Assembly (NCBI GenBank): GCA_947625255.1
Contig: CANQNT010000012.1
Span: 23,833-87,832 of the forward strand
DNA from: an uncultured Acetatifactor sp.
GTDB lineage: Bacteria; Bacillota; Clostridia; Lachnospirales; Lachnospiraceae
Length of the DNA: 64,000 nt
Reading direction: 5' to 3'
Each line of letters begins with the position of its first letter. Position 1 is the stretch's first letter. The position numbers were made by a program, and so were the translations under genes. This document shows, piece after piece, positions 55,355 to 64,000 of the stretch. Below the pieces are notes generated by a model. It did not search any database. It was not told the DNA's origin and saw only the letters and a list, made by a program, of their open reading frames with translations.

Positions 55355-58300
55355 TTCCATTCTCCCTCTTTTCTCTGATAAAGTAGTCATAAACGCAGGG
55401 GATGACGATCAGCGTCAGTAACGTACCATACAGCAGTCCTCCAATGGTGACGATCGCCATGGGCTTCGCCATTTCAGATCCCATATCATTGCTGAACACC
55501 ATGGTGGACAAGGCCAGAATGGTAGTCAGAGCCGTCATCAGCACAGGCCTCAGTCTGGTTCGCCCGGCCGTCAGGATCGCCTGTCTCTTCTCCATCCCGC
55601 TTTCACGAAGCTGATTCATATAATCAATCAAAACGATACCGTTGTTCACGATAATACCGGACAACATGACGAAACCAATCATGGCAACCACGCTGATTTC
55701 GCTGCCGCTGATATAAAGTCCCAGGAAACCGCCGGTAAAGGCCAAAGGAATCGTAAACATAATGATGAAAGGTGACAAGAGCGACTGGAACTGTGCCACC
55801 ATGATCAAATACATGAAGACCAGGGCCAGCAGCAGCATGAGTATTACTTGTTCCATGGCATCATTGATGGTCTCGTTCTCACCGCTATACACCAGCCGAT
55901 AGCCGCTGGGCAGGGGATAATCGCTCAATCGGTCTTCCACCCTGGCGGATACCAGCCCCACGTTATATCCGTCCGCAATGCCCGCGGACACCGAAACATA
56001 GCGGTTCTGATCCACACGATTAATAGAGCTGAGGGCTAAAGTGGTCTGGAAATCAGCGATATCCTCCAGTTTCAGCCTGACCTGGGCCCCGCTTTCATCT
56101 GTTCCGTCAATCTCCAATCCACGAACCTGCTCTCTCGTCAAATCCAGATCATTGCCATTCATAACATATACATTGTAATCTTTATCCGCGGAAACCAGGG
56201 TCGTGGCACTGGTGGCCTCTGCCAATTTGCCGTAGAGCTGAGTAAAGACCTGGGCCACCGTCAGACCATACTTGATCGCTTCTTCTTTATCCACCACGAT
56301 GCGCAGTTCCTCATCCGCTTCCTCCAGACCGTCAGAAACATTCGTGGTCCCCTCAACCTCTCTGACAATGTCGGCCACTTCCTTTGCAACCTGTTGGATC
56401 ACATCCAAATCACGTCCCATGACACGGATAGAGATACCACTCCCTCCCAGGGCGCTCATATCCATGGTAGAAGTATCCACGGTGATCTCCGCGTCCAGAT
56501 CCGCGGTCTGTTCCAAAATCAAATCAGCAAGCGCCTCATTGCTGGTAGTCTTGTCTTCCCGGGTGGTTATATAAATCGAGGTACTGGTCGTATCACCTCC
56601 TCCGCCGCTTCCGCCGCCCAACAGGCTCGCCGTAGAACTACTGGCCATGGCACCTACGTCTTGAACCTCATCCAATTCCAGAATACGTTCCACCACCTGA
56701 TCCGTCACAGCCGCCGTTTCCTCCAGAGGCGTCCCCTCTTCCATATTCACGGAAACCGTCAGCTGTGTGGAATCCATATCCGGCATAAAGGCCGTCCCCC
56801 TGCTGATCGCCGCAGCCGCGCTTCCAATCAGCAGCGCCACAACCAAAAGCAACACCAGGGGCTTCACCCTCAGCGAAGCGGAAAGCATCTTGCTATAAAC
56901 CGCTACCAAACCACGGAAGAAGCGGCCTTCCCTTTGCTCCCTGGACTTCACCAGGATTCGAGAAGACATGGCGGGCACCACGGTAAGCGCGACCAGTAAG
57001 CTGGCCAGCAGGGAATAAGCGATCGTTAGTCCCATATCCACAAATAATTGCCTGGTAATACCCTCTGTAAATACGATGGGCAGAAATACGCAGATGGTGG
57101 TCAGGGTGGAAGCCATGATGGCGCCTGCTACTTCCTTTGCGCCCTCTATGGCCGCTTCCTGAATTCCCGCTCCCTCTCCCCGCATTCGGTAAATGTTTTC
57201 AATCACAACAATGGAATTATCCACCAACATTCCAATGCCGAGAGCCAGACCCGACAACGAAATCACATTCAGTGTCACATTGCTGAAATACATACAGACA
57301 ATTGCAGTAACCAAACTGATGGGGATGGAAACGGCCACCACCAGAGTAGGCCGAAGGTCCTTTAAAAACAGAATCAGGATCAGAATGGCCAATAGGCCGC
57401 CAAACAGGATATTATTGATAATGGAATCCATCACCAGGTCAATATACACGCCCTGATCCATCAATACGATCATCGATAATCCGGAATCCTCTTCCATCAT
57501 CTGATCAAAACGCTCCAGCAAACGATCCGACACCTCTCCCGTGGAATATCCAGTCTGCTTCTGAATCGTCAGCATCACGCCGGCACTGCCGTTCACATTG
57601 GCGTATACCTCATCGGAATTATCCGTTTCAAACACATCTGCCACCGTGTCCAAGGTGACAACGGGCACATTATCCATATGTAAATCCAATAACGGAAGAC
57701 TCTGCAGCTCCTCCACGGTGGCGGGCTTATCTCCAATCCTCACCAAATAATTAATTCCATCCTCCGTCACATAGCCCGCGGGCATGGAAAAATTCTGCGC
57801 GGTCAAAAGCCCGGAAACCATATCCGCAGTCACGATTTCCGTCATATCCGCGCTTTCATAAGCGCTTTGCCTGGAATCCGCCAACTGCTCCTCTCCATCG
57901 TCAATCTGTTTCTCCGCCTCGTCCAACTGCTCTTCGCCGCTGTTAATCTGTTCGAGGGCCGAATCCAACTGGCTCTGCCCCATTTGCATCTGGTATTCCC
58001 CGAGCGTCATCTGGGTGGAAGCATTGGCAAATTCAATGGCCGCGGTAAGCTGCCCTTTCTCTACCTCAATCAATCCCTGGTCCACAAGGGCCAGCTGTTC
58101 ATTCAAAGTGGATACGGTCTGATTGACGATCGGCACGTAGGCATCCACACCGAGGCTGTTGGTCAGACTATTGATGGACGCTTCCATCTTGATCCTCTGA
58201 ATCATCAAAGGGGCCGAGGTCAAAAGCGACAGCCTGTCAAGGGACGACTGCACTTCCTGTACATTCCCGGGATCCGCCCAATCCAACTCGTTTAATTTCT

Positions 58301-59465
58301 CCAACAAGGGGGCTAATTCCTCGCTCACGCCAGTCATCTGCTGCAGAATCGTACTATTCATGACAGAGGATTTTAACGCATTAATCTCCTTGCGGTAACG
58401 ATCCTCTTCCGGCGAGCCGCCGTCTGTCGTATTACCGCCGGGCACATTTCCGCCGGACACGCTGCCGCCGGAGACATCGTTTCCCGATACGCTCTGCAGC
58501 AAATTCCCGCTGGCGGCCCGGTAAGAATCGGCCGCTCCCATGACCAGGTCAATCTCCTTCACGGTGGCATTCAGCGTCTGGGCCGTGGTCAGATTCGTGG
58601 TCATAGTAATCTTGGCCGCTTCCAAATCCGCCTTGGCCGTCAACAGCGTATTCTTCGTCTCGGCCAGCTGGGCGCTCGTACTATCCTGCTGCTGTGCAAG
58701 CTCTGTTTTTCCATTCTCCAGCTCCGCCTTATTCTGGTCCAATTCCGCTTGCCCATTCACAAGCTCCTGTCTGCCCTTGGCCATCTCTCTGCGGGAATCA
58801 ATGATCTGCTGTCTAGCATCCGCCAATTCCTGCTCCGCCTCCAGCATCTGCTCATCTATGGCGGCATAAATCTGCTTGTTGAGCCCGTCTATTTTCTCCT
58901 GATTGATTACGACGTTGATACTCTCTTCCAAAAGGCCGGTGGCAGTGACGCTCGCCACGCCCTCCAGACTTTCCAGTTCCGGCGCCACATTGTCCTCCAC
59001 ATAGGAGCTGATTTCGCTGGCCTCCATTCCTTCCACACCTACGGCGGCAATCATGACCGGAAGCATATCGGGATTCAACTTCATAATGATCGGACTGCCT
59101 ACCGCATCGTCCCAATATGAGCTGATCTGATCCAAATTCTCCCGAATCTCCAGCGAAACGGAATCCATATTCGTGGATTGCGCGAATTCCAGGATGACCA
59201 TGGAGTAATTTTCACTGGAAACGGAACTGATGCTCTCAATATTGCTGACCGTGGCCATACTGGCTTCCACCGGCTGCGTCACCACCGACTCAACAGTCTC
59301 CGGGCTGGCTCCCACATAGGTGGTCATCACAACCACATAGGGAAGACTGATATTCGGCAGTAAATCCGTGGTCATCCTGGTAAAAGACACCACTCCCAGG
59401 ACGACCACCAATACCACGCCCACCAAAACCGTATAGGCTTTCTTCACACTGAATTTAGAAATCAT
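55290..59465 (-). CDS. RND-superfamily exporter (HAE1/AcrB-like) with large coiled-coil insertion
   Basis: A 1391-residue inner-membrane protein. The framework is AcrB-like: TM1 (~11-31), MTTDLLPNISLPYVVVMTTYVGASPETVESVVTQPVE, TM2-6 (~655-850, with LSLGLALGIGMLVDNSIVVIENIYR), a second extracytoplasmic half, and TM8-12 at the end (with GIIVNNGIVLIDYMNQLRESGMEKRQAIL). Typical members have about 1050 residues. The excess is an insertion at ~205-565 made of long heptad helices (EAEQELADARQQI, ELVNGQAELDQNKAELENG, LDSALEQINSGEEQLDEAEKQ) broken by a Gly/Ser linker (SVSGNDVSGGSVSGG). Such coiled-coil ladders are seen in Gram-positive MmpL-like/YhgE-type proteins and may span the cell wall. Start ATG 59465 has AAGGAGAA upstream. 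Confidence 0.92.
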   Translation of the reverse strand: MISKFSVKKAYTVLVGVVLVVVLGVVSFTRMTTDLLPNISLPYVVVMTTYVGASPETVESVVTQPVEASMATVSNIESISSVSSENYSMVILEFAQSTNMDSVSLEIRENLDQISSYWDDAVGSPIIMKLNPDMLPVMIAAVGVEGMEASEISSYVEDNVAPELESLEGVASVTATGLLEESINVVINQEKIDGLNKQIYAAIDEQMLEAEQELADARQQIIDSRREMAKGRQELVNGQAELDQNKAELENGKTELAQQQDSTSAQLAETKNTLLTAKADLEAAKITMTTNLTTAQTLNATVKEIDLVMGAADSYRAASGNLLQSVSGNDVSGGSVSGGNVPGGNTTDGGSPEEDRYRKEINALKSSVMNSTILQQMTGVSEELAPLLEKLNELDWADPGNVQEVQSSLDRLSLLTSAPLMIQRIKMEASINSLTNSLGVDAYVPIVNQTVSTLNEQLALVDQGLIEVEKGQLTAAIEFANASTQMTLGEYQMQMGQSQLDSALEQINSGEEQLDEAEKQIDDGEEQLADSRQSAYESADMTEIVTADMVSGLLTAQNFSMPAGYVTEDGINYLVRIGDKPATVEELQSLPLLDLHMDNVPVVTLDTVADVFETDNSDEVYANVNGSAGVMLTIQKQTGYSTGEVSDRLLERFDQMMEEDSGLSMIVLMDQGVYIDLVMDSIINNILFGGLLAILILILFLKDLRPTLVVAVSIPISLVTAIVCMYFSNVTLNVISLSGLALGIGMLVDNSIVVIENIYRMRGEGAGIQEAAIEGAKEVAGAIMASTLTTICVFLPIVFTEGITRQLFVDMGLTIAYSLLASLLVALTVVPAMSSRILVKSREQREGRFFRGLVAVYSKMLSASLRVKPLVLLLVVALLIGSAAAAISRGTAFMPDMDSTQLTVSVNMEEGTPLEETAAVTDQVVERILELDEVQDVGAMASSSTASLLGGGSGGGGDTTSTSIYITTREDKTTSNEALADLILEQTADLDAEITVDTSTMDMSALGGSGISIRVMGRDLDVIQQVAKEVADIVREVEGTTNVSDGLEEADEELRIVVDKEEAIKYGLTVAQVFTQLYGKLAEATSATTLVSADKDYNVYVMNGNDLDLTREQVRGLEIDGTDESGAQVRLKLEDIADFQTTLALSSINRVDQNRYVSVSAGIADGYNVGLVSARVEDRLSDYPLPSGYRLVYSGENETINDAMEQVILMLLLALVFMYLIMVAQFQSLLSPFIIMFTIPLAFTGGFLGLYISGSEISVVAMIGFVMLSGIIVNNGIVLIDYMNQLRESGMEKRQAILTAGRTRLRPVLMTALTTILALSTMVFSNDMGSEMAKPMAIVTIGGLLYGTLLTLIVIPCVYDYFIREKRENGNGKKRRVRKSRRASGESQTII

Positions 59466-59503
59466 TTCTCATTCTCCTTATAACACGGGCCATCGACTTT
59501 CAA

Positions 59504-59519
59504 GACCGACCAGTCGGTC
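59504..59519. promoter_or_regulatory. TetR-type operator at the RND promoter
   Basis: GACCGAC-CA-GTCGGTC, a perfect 7-2-7 palindrome matching the classic TetR/AcrR operator pattern. It lies just downstream of the predicted transcription start and 40 bases before the RND start codon. Confidence 0.88.
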
Positions 59520-59534
59520 GGCCAATCGTATTTG

Positions 59535-59563
59535 ATTATAAATCTTTGGGAATACCGTGTCAA
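59535..59563 (-). promoter_or_regulatory. RND exporter promoter
   Basis: On the minus strand: perfect TTGACA (59558-59563), 17-base spacer, perfect TATAAT (59535-59540). A consensus promoter, held in check by the adjacent operator. Confidence 0.9.
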
Positions 59564-59603
59564 GAAATTGACACCTAACGAAATCTTAAAAGACTATAAA
59601 CTG

Positions 59604-60227
59604 TTACAACATCTTTTTAATTTTGGCTTTCAGTCTCTGCAAGGCGTTATCCGTGGATTTTTCATCGCGCCCCAGGACCCTGGCGATCTGGGAATAAGGC
59701 ATCCCGGTCAGATAGAGATCCAATACCTGCTTTTCAAAGGAGCTAAGCTCCTGATCGATTCGGTTCTCCAGATATTCCACCCGCTCCTTGTCCAGAAAAA
59801 GCTCCTCCGGATTCTGCTCCACCCGATCCGCCAAAATGTCCAGCAGACCGTTCTCTTCCCGCTCCTCCTGATCGGCACTGACCGTATAATAGGAAATATA
59901 AGTGTTCAGGGGCAAATGCTTTTTCCGCCGGGAAGCCTGCACCGCGGTATAGAGCTGACGGCTGACGCAAAGCTCCGCAAAAGTGGCAAAACTGGCATCC
60001 CGCCCGCTGTCATAATCCCTGACGGCCTTAAAGAGGCCAATCATCCCCTCCTGGATCAGATCCTCGTTGTCCCCGCCCAGTATGTACATGGATTTGGCCT
60101 TGCTGCGCACCATATTTTTATACTTATCACAAATATAATCCACGATGCCCTCTTCTCCGCCTCGCAGACGGTCGATCAGTTCCTCATCCGTGGATTCCCC
60201 ATAATCACGGGTACGGATATTTCTCAT
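59604..60227 (-). CDS. sigH: RNA polymerase sporulation-type sigma factor SigH
   Basis: A 207-residue sigma-70 family factor. Region 2: ELIDRLRGGEEGIVDYICDKYKNMVRSKAKSMYILGGDNEDLIQEGMIGLFKAVRDYDSGRDASFATFAELCVSRQLYTAVQASRRKKHLPLN is nearly diagnostic for SigH. Region 4: LSSFEKQVLDLYLTGMPYSQIARVLGRDEKSTDNALQRLKAKIKKML. In Bacilli it drives early-stationary and spo0A transcription. Its ATG overlaps the rlmB stop (ATGA). Position after rlmB mirrors B. subtilis, though the intervening yacP is absent. Confidence 0.95.
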   Translation of the reverse strand: MRNIRTRDYGESTDEELIDRLRGGEEGIVDYICDKYKNMVRSKAKSMYILGGDNEDLIQEGMIGLFKAVRDYDSGRDASFATFAELCVSRQLYTAVQASRRKKHLPLNTYISYYTVSADQEEREENGLLDILADRVEQNPEELFLDKERVEYLENRIDQELSSFEKQVLDLYLTGMPYSQIARVLGRDEKSTDNALQRLKAKIKKML

Positions 60228-60961
60228 AAACGCTGCCTCACGATCTCATAAGCGAGCACGCCCGCGGCTACGGAAGCATTGAGGGAATCAATATTGCCTT
60301 TCATGGGGATGGCGGCCACCATGTCACACTTCTCTTTCACCAGACGGCCCACTCCCTCTCCTTCACTGCCGATCACCAGGCCGATGGGACCCCGCAGATC
60401 CAGCTTGTACATCACCGTCCCATCCATGTCGGCACAGACGAACCACAAGCCTTCCTTTTTCAGTTCTTCAATGGTATTGGCCAGATTCGTCACCCGGGCC
60501 ACCGGCGTGTAATGCAGGGCGCCTGCCGAGGTTCTGGCCACGGTTGCGGTCAGACCCACGGAACGATTCTTGGGGATAATGACCCCGTGGGCCCCCGCCA
60601 GATTGGCGGTACGGATGATCGCTCCCAGATTGTGGGGGTCTTCGATGTTATCCAACAGAAAAAGGAAAGGAGGTTCTCCTTTCGCCCTGGCTGCCGCCAA
60701 CAGATCTCCTACCTCGGCATATTCATAAGCCGCCGCATATGCGATAACGCCCTGATGCTTCCCCGTGACAGACATCTGGTCCAGACGCTCCCTGGTCACG
60801 AATTTCACCAATGTGTCATTCTTTTTGGCCTCTCTTTTAATCGTCATGATCGGACCGTCCTGACATCCATCCTGAATAAAAAGCTTGTCAATGGGCTTGC
60901 CCGCCCGAAACGCTTCTATCACGGCATTTCTGCCCTCTATGGTAAATTCCTGGTATCCCAT
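60224..60961 (-). CDS. rlmB: 23S rRNA (guanosine-2'-O-)-methyltransferase RlmB (SPOUT)
   Basis: A 245-residue SPOUT methyltransferase. It has the N-terminal substrate-binding domain (EGRNAVIEAFRAGKPIDKLFIQDG...), then LLDNIEDPHNLGAIIRTANLAGAHGVIIPK, GALHYTPVARVTNLA, GLVIGSEGEGVGRLVKEKCD and IPMKGNIDSLNASVAAGVLAYE, the trefoil-knot SAM site. It methylates G2251-type guanosine in the peptidyl transferase loop. Start ATG 60961, 12 bases after mrnC; ends in ATGA overlap with sigH. Confidence 0.95.
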   Translation of the reverse strand: MGYQEFTIEGRNAVIEAFRAGKPIDKLFIQDGCQDGPIMTIKREAKKNDTLVKFVTRERLDQMSVTGKHQGVIAYAAAYEYAEVGDLLAAARAKGEPPFLFLLDNIEDPHNLGAIIRTANLAGAHGVIIPKNRSVGLTATVARTSAGALHYTPVARVTNLANTIEELKKEGLWFVCADMDGTVMYKLDLRGPIGLVIGSEGEGVGRLVKEKCDMVAAIPMKGNIDSLNASVAAGVLAYEIVRQRL

Positions 60962-60973
60962 TTTTTCTCCTTT

Positions 60974-61426
60974 TCAGATTTCAAGCTCCAGCTTTTCCAA
61001 CCCCAAACGCACCAGTTCCAGAGCCCGGTCCATCCGGCCGCTCAAGTATAAGAAGCCGATCAGAGCCTCCAGCCCCGTAGCCTTGTGATAATCTGACGCG
61101 GTGGCATTTTTCGCCTTAGCATAGGGCTTGGCGTTGCGCCCCCGCCGATAGACCGCTTCCTCTTCCTCATCGAGGACGGGCAAAAGAGCTTCTGCCAGAC
61201 GGGCCTGCAGAGCAGCGTTCACATACCGGATGGTTTGTCCGTGAAGCGCATGAGCAGGCCGGTTGGCGCGCTCTACAACCACGGTTCGGATCACCAGATC
61301 ATAAACCCCGTCCCCGATATAGGCCAGCGTCAGAGGAGAATAAGTCCTCACGTCCTGTTCACGGCATCCAAAGACCTCGCTAATCTGCTCCAGGAAGCCC
61401 TCTTCCCGCCTTACACTCTCTTCCAT
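60974..61426 (-). CDS. mrnC: Mini-ribonuclease III
   Basis: A 150-residue RNase III-like nuclease without a dsRNA-binding domain, which matures 23S rRNA in Firmicutes. Motifs: YSPLTLAYIGDGVYDLVIRTVVVER (with the Gly-Asp catalytic acid), KNATASDYHKATGLEALIGFLYLSG (second acidic region). Overlaps cysS by 16 bases and precedes rlmB, the standard order. Confidence 0.94.
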   Translation of the reverse strand: MEESVRREEGFLEQISEVFGCREQDVRTYSPLTLAYIGDGVYDLVIRTVVVERANRPAHALHGQTIRYVNAALQARLAEALLPVLDEEEEAVYRRGRNAKPYAKAKNATASDYHKATGLEALIGFLYLSGRMDRALELVRLGLEKLELEI

Positions 61427-62826
61427 TTCACTCCCTCGCGCGTATCCTCCAGAACGATTCCTTTGGCCAGCAGATCATTCCGGATCTGATCCGCCCGGGC
61501 AAAATTCTTTTCCTTTCTGGCGCCCTGCCGCTCTGCGATCAGTTTCTCTACGTCCTCGTCCAACACTTCCGCCCTGCGCTCCACGATCAAACCGCAAATG
61601 TCGGTCAAAAGCAGCAATTCCCTTTTTAAAGCCCCAAGAAACGCCTTGCTGCTTTCATCCTTTGTCTTGGTATTGACAAATTTCACCAATTCAAAAATCA
61701 CGGAAAGAGCGTCGGCGGTATTGCAGTCATCATCCATGGCTTCGTCAAATCTGCCCACATAGGCTTCCGCCTCCTGCAGCAGCGTCTTTTCCTCGTCCGT
61801 CAACTCTTCCTTTGCCGCCTTATCCAGCAGATAATTCAGATTCTCCATGCTGGTGACAATTCGTTCATAACCATTTTTTGCCGCCTCCATCAGCTCCGGG
61901 CTGAAGTTCAGAGGGCTCCTGTAATGGGCGGAAAGCATGAAAAACCGAACTGCCTGAGGACCGTATTTATCAATCACTTCGCGGGCCCTGGAGCCATTGC
62001 CCTGGGATTTGGACATCTTCTTGTTGCCTACGTTCAAAAAGGCATTGTGCATCCAATATCGCGCAAAAGGCTTTCCGTTGGCCGCCTCGGACTGGGCAAT
62101 CTCATTCTCATGATGAGGGAAAATCAAATCTTCACCACCTGCGTGAATGTCAATTTCCTCTCCCAAATACCGTTTGCTCATCACCGAGCATTCAATGTGC
62201 CAGCCCGGACGTCCCTGGCACCAGGGAGACTCCCAATAAGGCTCTCCGTCCTTTTTGGGTTTCCATAACACGAAATCCAGAGAATCCTCTTTTTGCTCCT
62301 CGCCCGTTACCAGCAAAGAACGGTTACCGCCCTGCAGGTCGTCCAGGTTCTTGTGGGACAGTTTGCCGTAATCCTTGAATTTACGGGCGCGGAAATACAC
62401 CGTTCCGTCCGCCGCGACGTAAGCATAGCCCTTTTCCAGCAGAGTTTCGATCATTTCCAGCATACCGCCGATCTCCTGCGTGGCAAACGGATGGACTGTA
62501 GCCGGCCTGACGTTCAGGGCCTCCATGTCCTTTTTGCACTCTTCCGTGAAACGACGGGAAATCACCTCGGCGTCCACGCCCTCCTCCAGGGCCTTCTTGA
62601 TGATTTTATCATCCACGTCCGTAAAATTAGAAACGTAATTGACCTCATAACCTTTATGCTCCAGATATCGCCGGAACGTGTCAAATACAATCATCGGACG
62701 GGTGTTGCCGATGTGAATGTAATCATAAACGGTAGGACCGCAGACATATATTTTCACCCTGCCCGGCTCTAAAGGTACAAATTCCTCCTTTGATCTCGTA
62801 AGTGTGTTGTAAATTTTCAGACTCAT
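61411..62826 (-). CDS. cysS: Cysteinyl-tRNA synthetase
   Basis: A 471-residue class I synthetase. HIGH motif as IHIGNTRP with the first zinc Cys in [19 protein letters not shown] and [21 protein letters not shown] (zinc and cysteine site), KMSKS as KKMSKSQGN. Length is standard. The start overlaps the cysE stop by four bases (ATGA), and both are controlled by the T-box leader. Confidence 0.97.
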   Translation of the reverse strand: MSLKIYNTLTRSKEEFVPLEPGRVKIYVCGPTVYDYIHIGNTRPMIVFDTFRRYLEHKGYEVNYVSNFTDVDDKIIKKALEEGVDAEVISRRFTEECKKDMEALNVRPATVHPFATQEIGGMLEMIETLLEKGYAYVAADGTVYFRARKFKDYGKLSHKNLDDLQGGNRSLLVTGEEQKEDSLDFVLWKPKKDGEPYWESPWCQGRPGWHIECSVMSKRYLGEEIDIHAGGEDLIFPHHENEIAQSEAANGKPFARYWMHNAFLNVGNKKMSKSQGNGSRAREVIDKYGPQAVRFFMLSAHYRSPLNFSPELMEAAKNGYERIVTSMENLNYLLDKAAKEELTDEEKTLLQEAEAYVGRFDEAMDDDCNTADALSVIFELVKFVNTKTKDESSKAFLGALKRELLLLTDICGLIVERRAEVLDEDVEKLIAERQGARKEKNFARADQIRNDLLAKGIVLEDTREGVKWKRV

Positions 62827-63545
62827 GTTTTGTTGCTCCTTTTATCCATGCTTTCTCTTTTTCCGGAAACGTATTTTCTTAATTCTCGATTTAATTGTCT
62901 GATTTCATCCTCCATCTCCAGGAGACGATTCACCAGCTCGCTATTGGCCTTTTGCAGACAAAGAATGTCTTCCCGAACCGGGTCCGGCAAATCCGTCTGG
63001 CTCATGGTCTCCCGGGGCAAAAGCCTGTTATCGCGCTTCACCACCCGTCCGGGCACACCCACCACGGTGGAGTTGGGAGGCACTTCGCTCAGCACCACGC
63101 TTCCCGCCCCAATCTTGGAATTGGCCCCGATGGTAAAAGACCCCAGGACCTTGGCTCCTGCACTGATCATCACATTATCCTCAATGGTAGGGTGACGTTT
63201 TCCATGCTCCTTACCCGTTCCGCCCAATGTGACCCCCTGATAAAGCGTCACATTGTCTCCGATAACGGTCGTCTCCCCGATGATCACACCGTTTCCATGA
63301 TCAATGAACAGCCCTTTGCCAATCTGTGCGCCCGGATGAATCTCAATACCCGTCTTGCGCGCGCCCCTCTGGGAAACATACCGCGCCAGGAAATAATGCT
63401 TTTTTAAATACAGCTTGTGGGCAATTCGATAGTGCAGCATCGCTTTGAAACTTGGATAAAGAAATACTTCCATGGAAGTATGTATGGCCGGATCCCGCTC
63501 TCTGATGATGCGGATCTCTTCCCTCACATTTTGAACAAATCCCAT
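62823..63545 (-). CDS. cysE: Serine O-acetyltransferase
   Basis: A 240-residue enzyme that makes O-acetylserine for cysteine synthesis. After an N-terminal helical domain ([25 protein letters not shown]) comes a left-handed hexapeptide beta-helix: [70 protein letters not shown], with the catalytic Asp/His in DHGNGV. The C-terminal ~45 residues are a charged helix, longer than typical. Start ATG 63545. First gene of the operon, about 60 bases after the T-box terminator. Confidence 0.95.
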   Translation of the reverse strand: MGFVQNVREEIRIIRERDPAIHTSMEVFLYPSFKAMLHYRIAHKLYLKKHYFLARYVSQRGARKTGIEIHPGAQIGKGLFIDHGNGVIIGETTVIGDNVTLYQGVTLGGTGKEHGKRHPTIEDNVMISAGAKVLGSFTIGANSKIGAGSVVLSEVPPNSTVVGVPGRVVKRDNRLLPRETMSQTDLPDPVREDILCLQKANSELVNRLLEMEDEIRQLNRELRKYVSGKRESMDKRSNKT

Positions 63546-63607
63546 ATGACGTCCTCCGGCAATTTTTATAAACGACAGATGTTACCTCATACTATTTTTA
63601 TGCCAAT

Positions 63608-63863
63608 GAAAAACCACGGATGATCGTTCTCAGAGACGAATTCATCCGCGGTTCCACTCCAAATTAAGGGGCCTGGCCCTTCCCTCGAAACGGGTAACGT
63701 CCGCCTACGGATCCGGATACACAGGCTTCTTTCAAAAGCCTTTCCCCGAATCGGCTCACGAATGCACTTCTTTTTCCCCCGGTCAGGAACGCTTACAGCC
63801 TATCGACATTCCCTCTCTGTGGCCTTGCCGGAAAAATACTCTCTTCGCTCAACGCCTTTCTTC
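63608..63863 (-). ncRNA. T-box riboswitch upstream of cysE-cysS
   Basis: On the minus strand the T-box core GGAGTGGAACCGCGG (63646-63660) is followed by a terminator: CCGCGGATGA (63642-63651 region) pairs with TCATCCGTGG (63614-63623), then five Ts (63608-63613). The T-box core can also pair alternatively to form an antiterminator. Upstream 200 bases form the Stem I region; a TGC triplet (63764-63766) is a candidate Cys specifier, consistent with the downstream cysS, but I did not fold it. Uncharged tRNA-Cys should turn the operon on. Confidence 0.9.
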
Positions 63864-63869
63864 TCATTC

Positions 63870-63898
63870 AGTGTATGCTATCTTCTCACTTTTGTCAA
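63870..63898 (-). promoter_or_regulatory. Promoter of the cysE-cysS operon
   Basis: On the minus strand: perfect TTGACA (63893-63898), 17-base spacer, TACACT (63870-63875). A second TATAAT-like sequence lies farther upstream near 63920-63926. 63899-64000 carries no gene I can support. Confidence 0.75.
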
Positions 63899-64000
63899 CT
63901 GATTTTTCCAAGGATATGAGCTATTATAAGTCATTTATGATAATGTCTTAATAAATCACAAGAGAAAATGTCTCAAGTGTGGTAAACTTACCTCTGGAAA

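Overview
The window looks like a chromosomal segment of an anaerobic, low-to-mid-GC, spore-lineage Firmicute, most likely a Lachnospiraceae-type Clostridium relative. Supporting signs are strict-anaerobe ribonucleotide reductase (NrdD/NrdG), pyrophosphate-type phosphofructokinase, a Spo0A-type DNA-binding protein, sporulation sigma factor SigH, HrcA/CIRCE control of groESL, a T-box in front of cysE-cysS, a LexA/DinR-type SOS box, and lineage-restricted families (DUF4317, DUF5685). The species is inference. Most of it is ordinary core genome, and most genes lie on the minus strand.

Layout. 1-3 kb: the 3' end of typA/bipA on the plus strand, then a beta-propeller protein and a large unrecognised protein. 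3-6.6 kb: a MATE pump preceded by a purine-rich tandem repeat, then a decayed accessory patch (serine recombinase remnant, tiny M23-like protein, YdcF-like protein, unassigned debris). 6.6-15.4 kb: SulP transporter, pyridoxamine kinase, SOS-controlled DNA polymerase IV, a MurJ/SpoVB-like flippase, glycogen synthase and a receiver-less Spo0A-like regulator. 15.7-22 kb: DUF4317 protein; nrdD-nrdG under a promoter with two NrdR-like boxes; a three-gene unit of zinc-ribbon membrane protein, DUF5685 protein and J-domain protein.

22-32 kb: rpsO-pnp-nitroreductase; a secreted SH3/NlpC-P60 hydrolase; a three-gene ABC transporter ending in a tandem repeat; a Na/Pi cotransporter. 31.5-40.6 kb: the classical operon rimP-nusA-ylxR-ylxQ-infB-rbfA-nrnA-truB-ribF, driven by overlapping tandem promoters next to a long palindrome. 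40.6-48.3 kb: groES-groEL with CIRCE; a DUF1905 plus C39-like fusion; an AraC regulator; PPi-PFK; mgtE and yigZ.

48.4-54.7 kb: a class A penicillin-binding protein, a Nat-type ABC exporter, fragments of an ABC exporter and of PolC placed face to face, a small conserved protein and tRNA-Thr(GGT). 54.7-64 kb: a TetR regulator overlapping a very long RND exporter, with a TetR-type operator at its promoter; then cysE-cysS-mrnC-rlmB-sigH behind a T-box leader.

I did not find a convincing new defence or mobile system. The points best worth following up are the receiver-less Spo0A-like protein, the DUF5685/J-domain/zinc-ribbon unit, the DUF1905-C39 fusion, the M23-like mini-protein in the decayed patch, the face-to-face PolC/ABC fragments, and several well-resolved regulatory sites.
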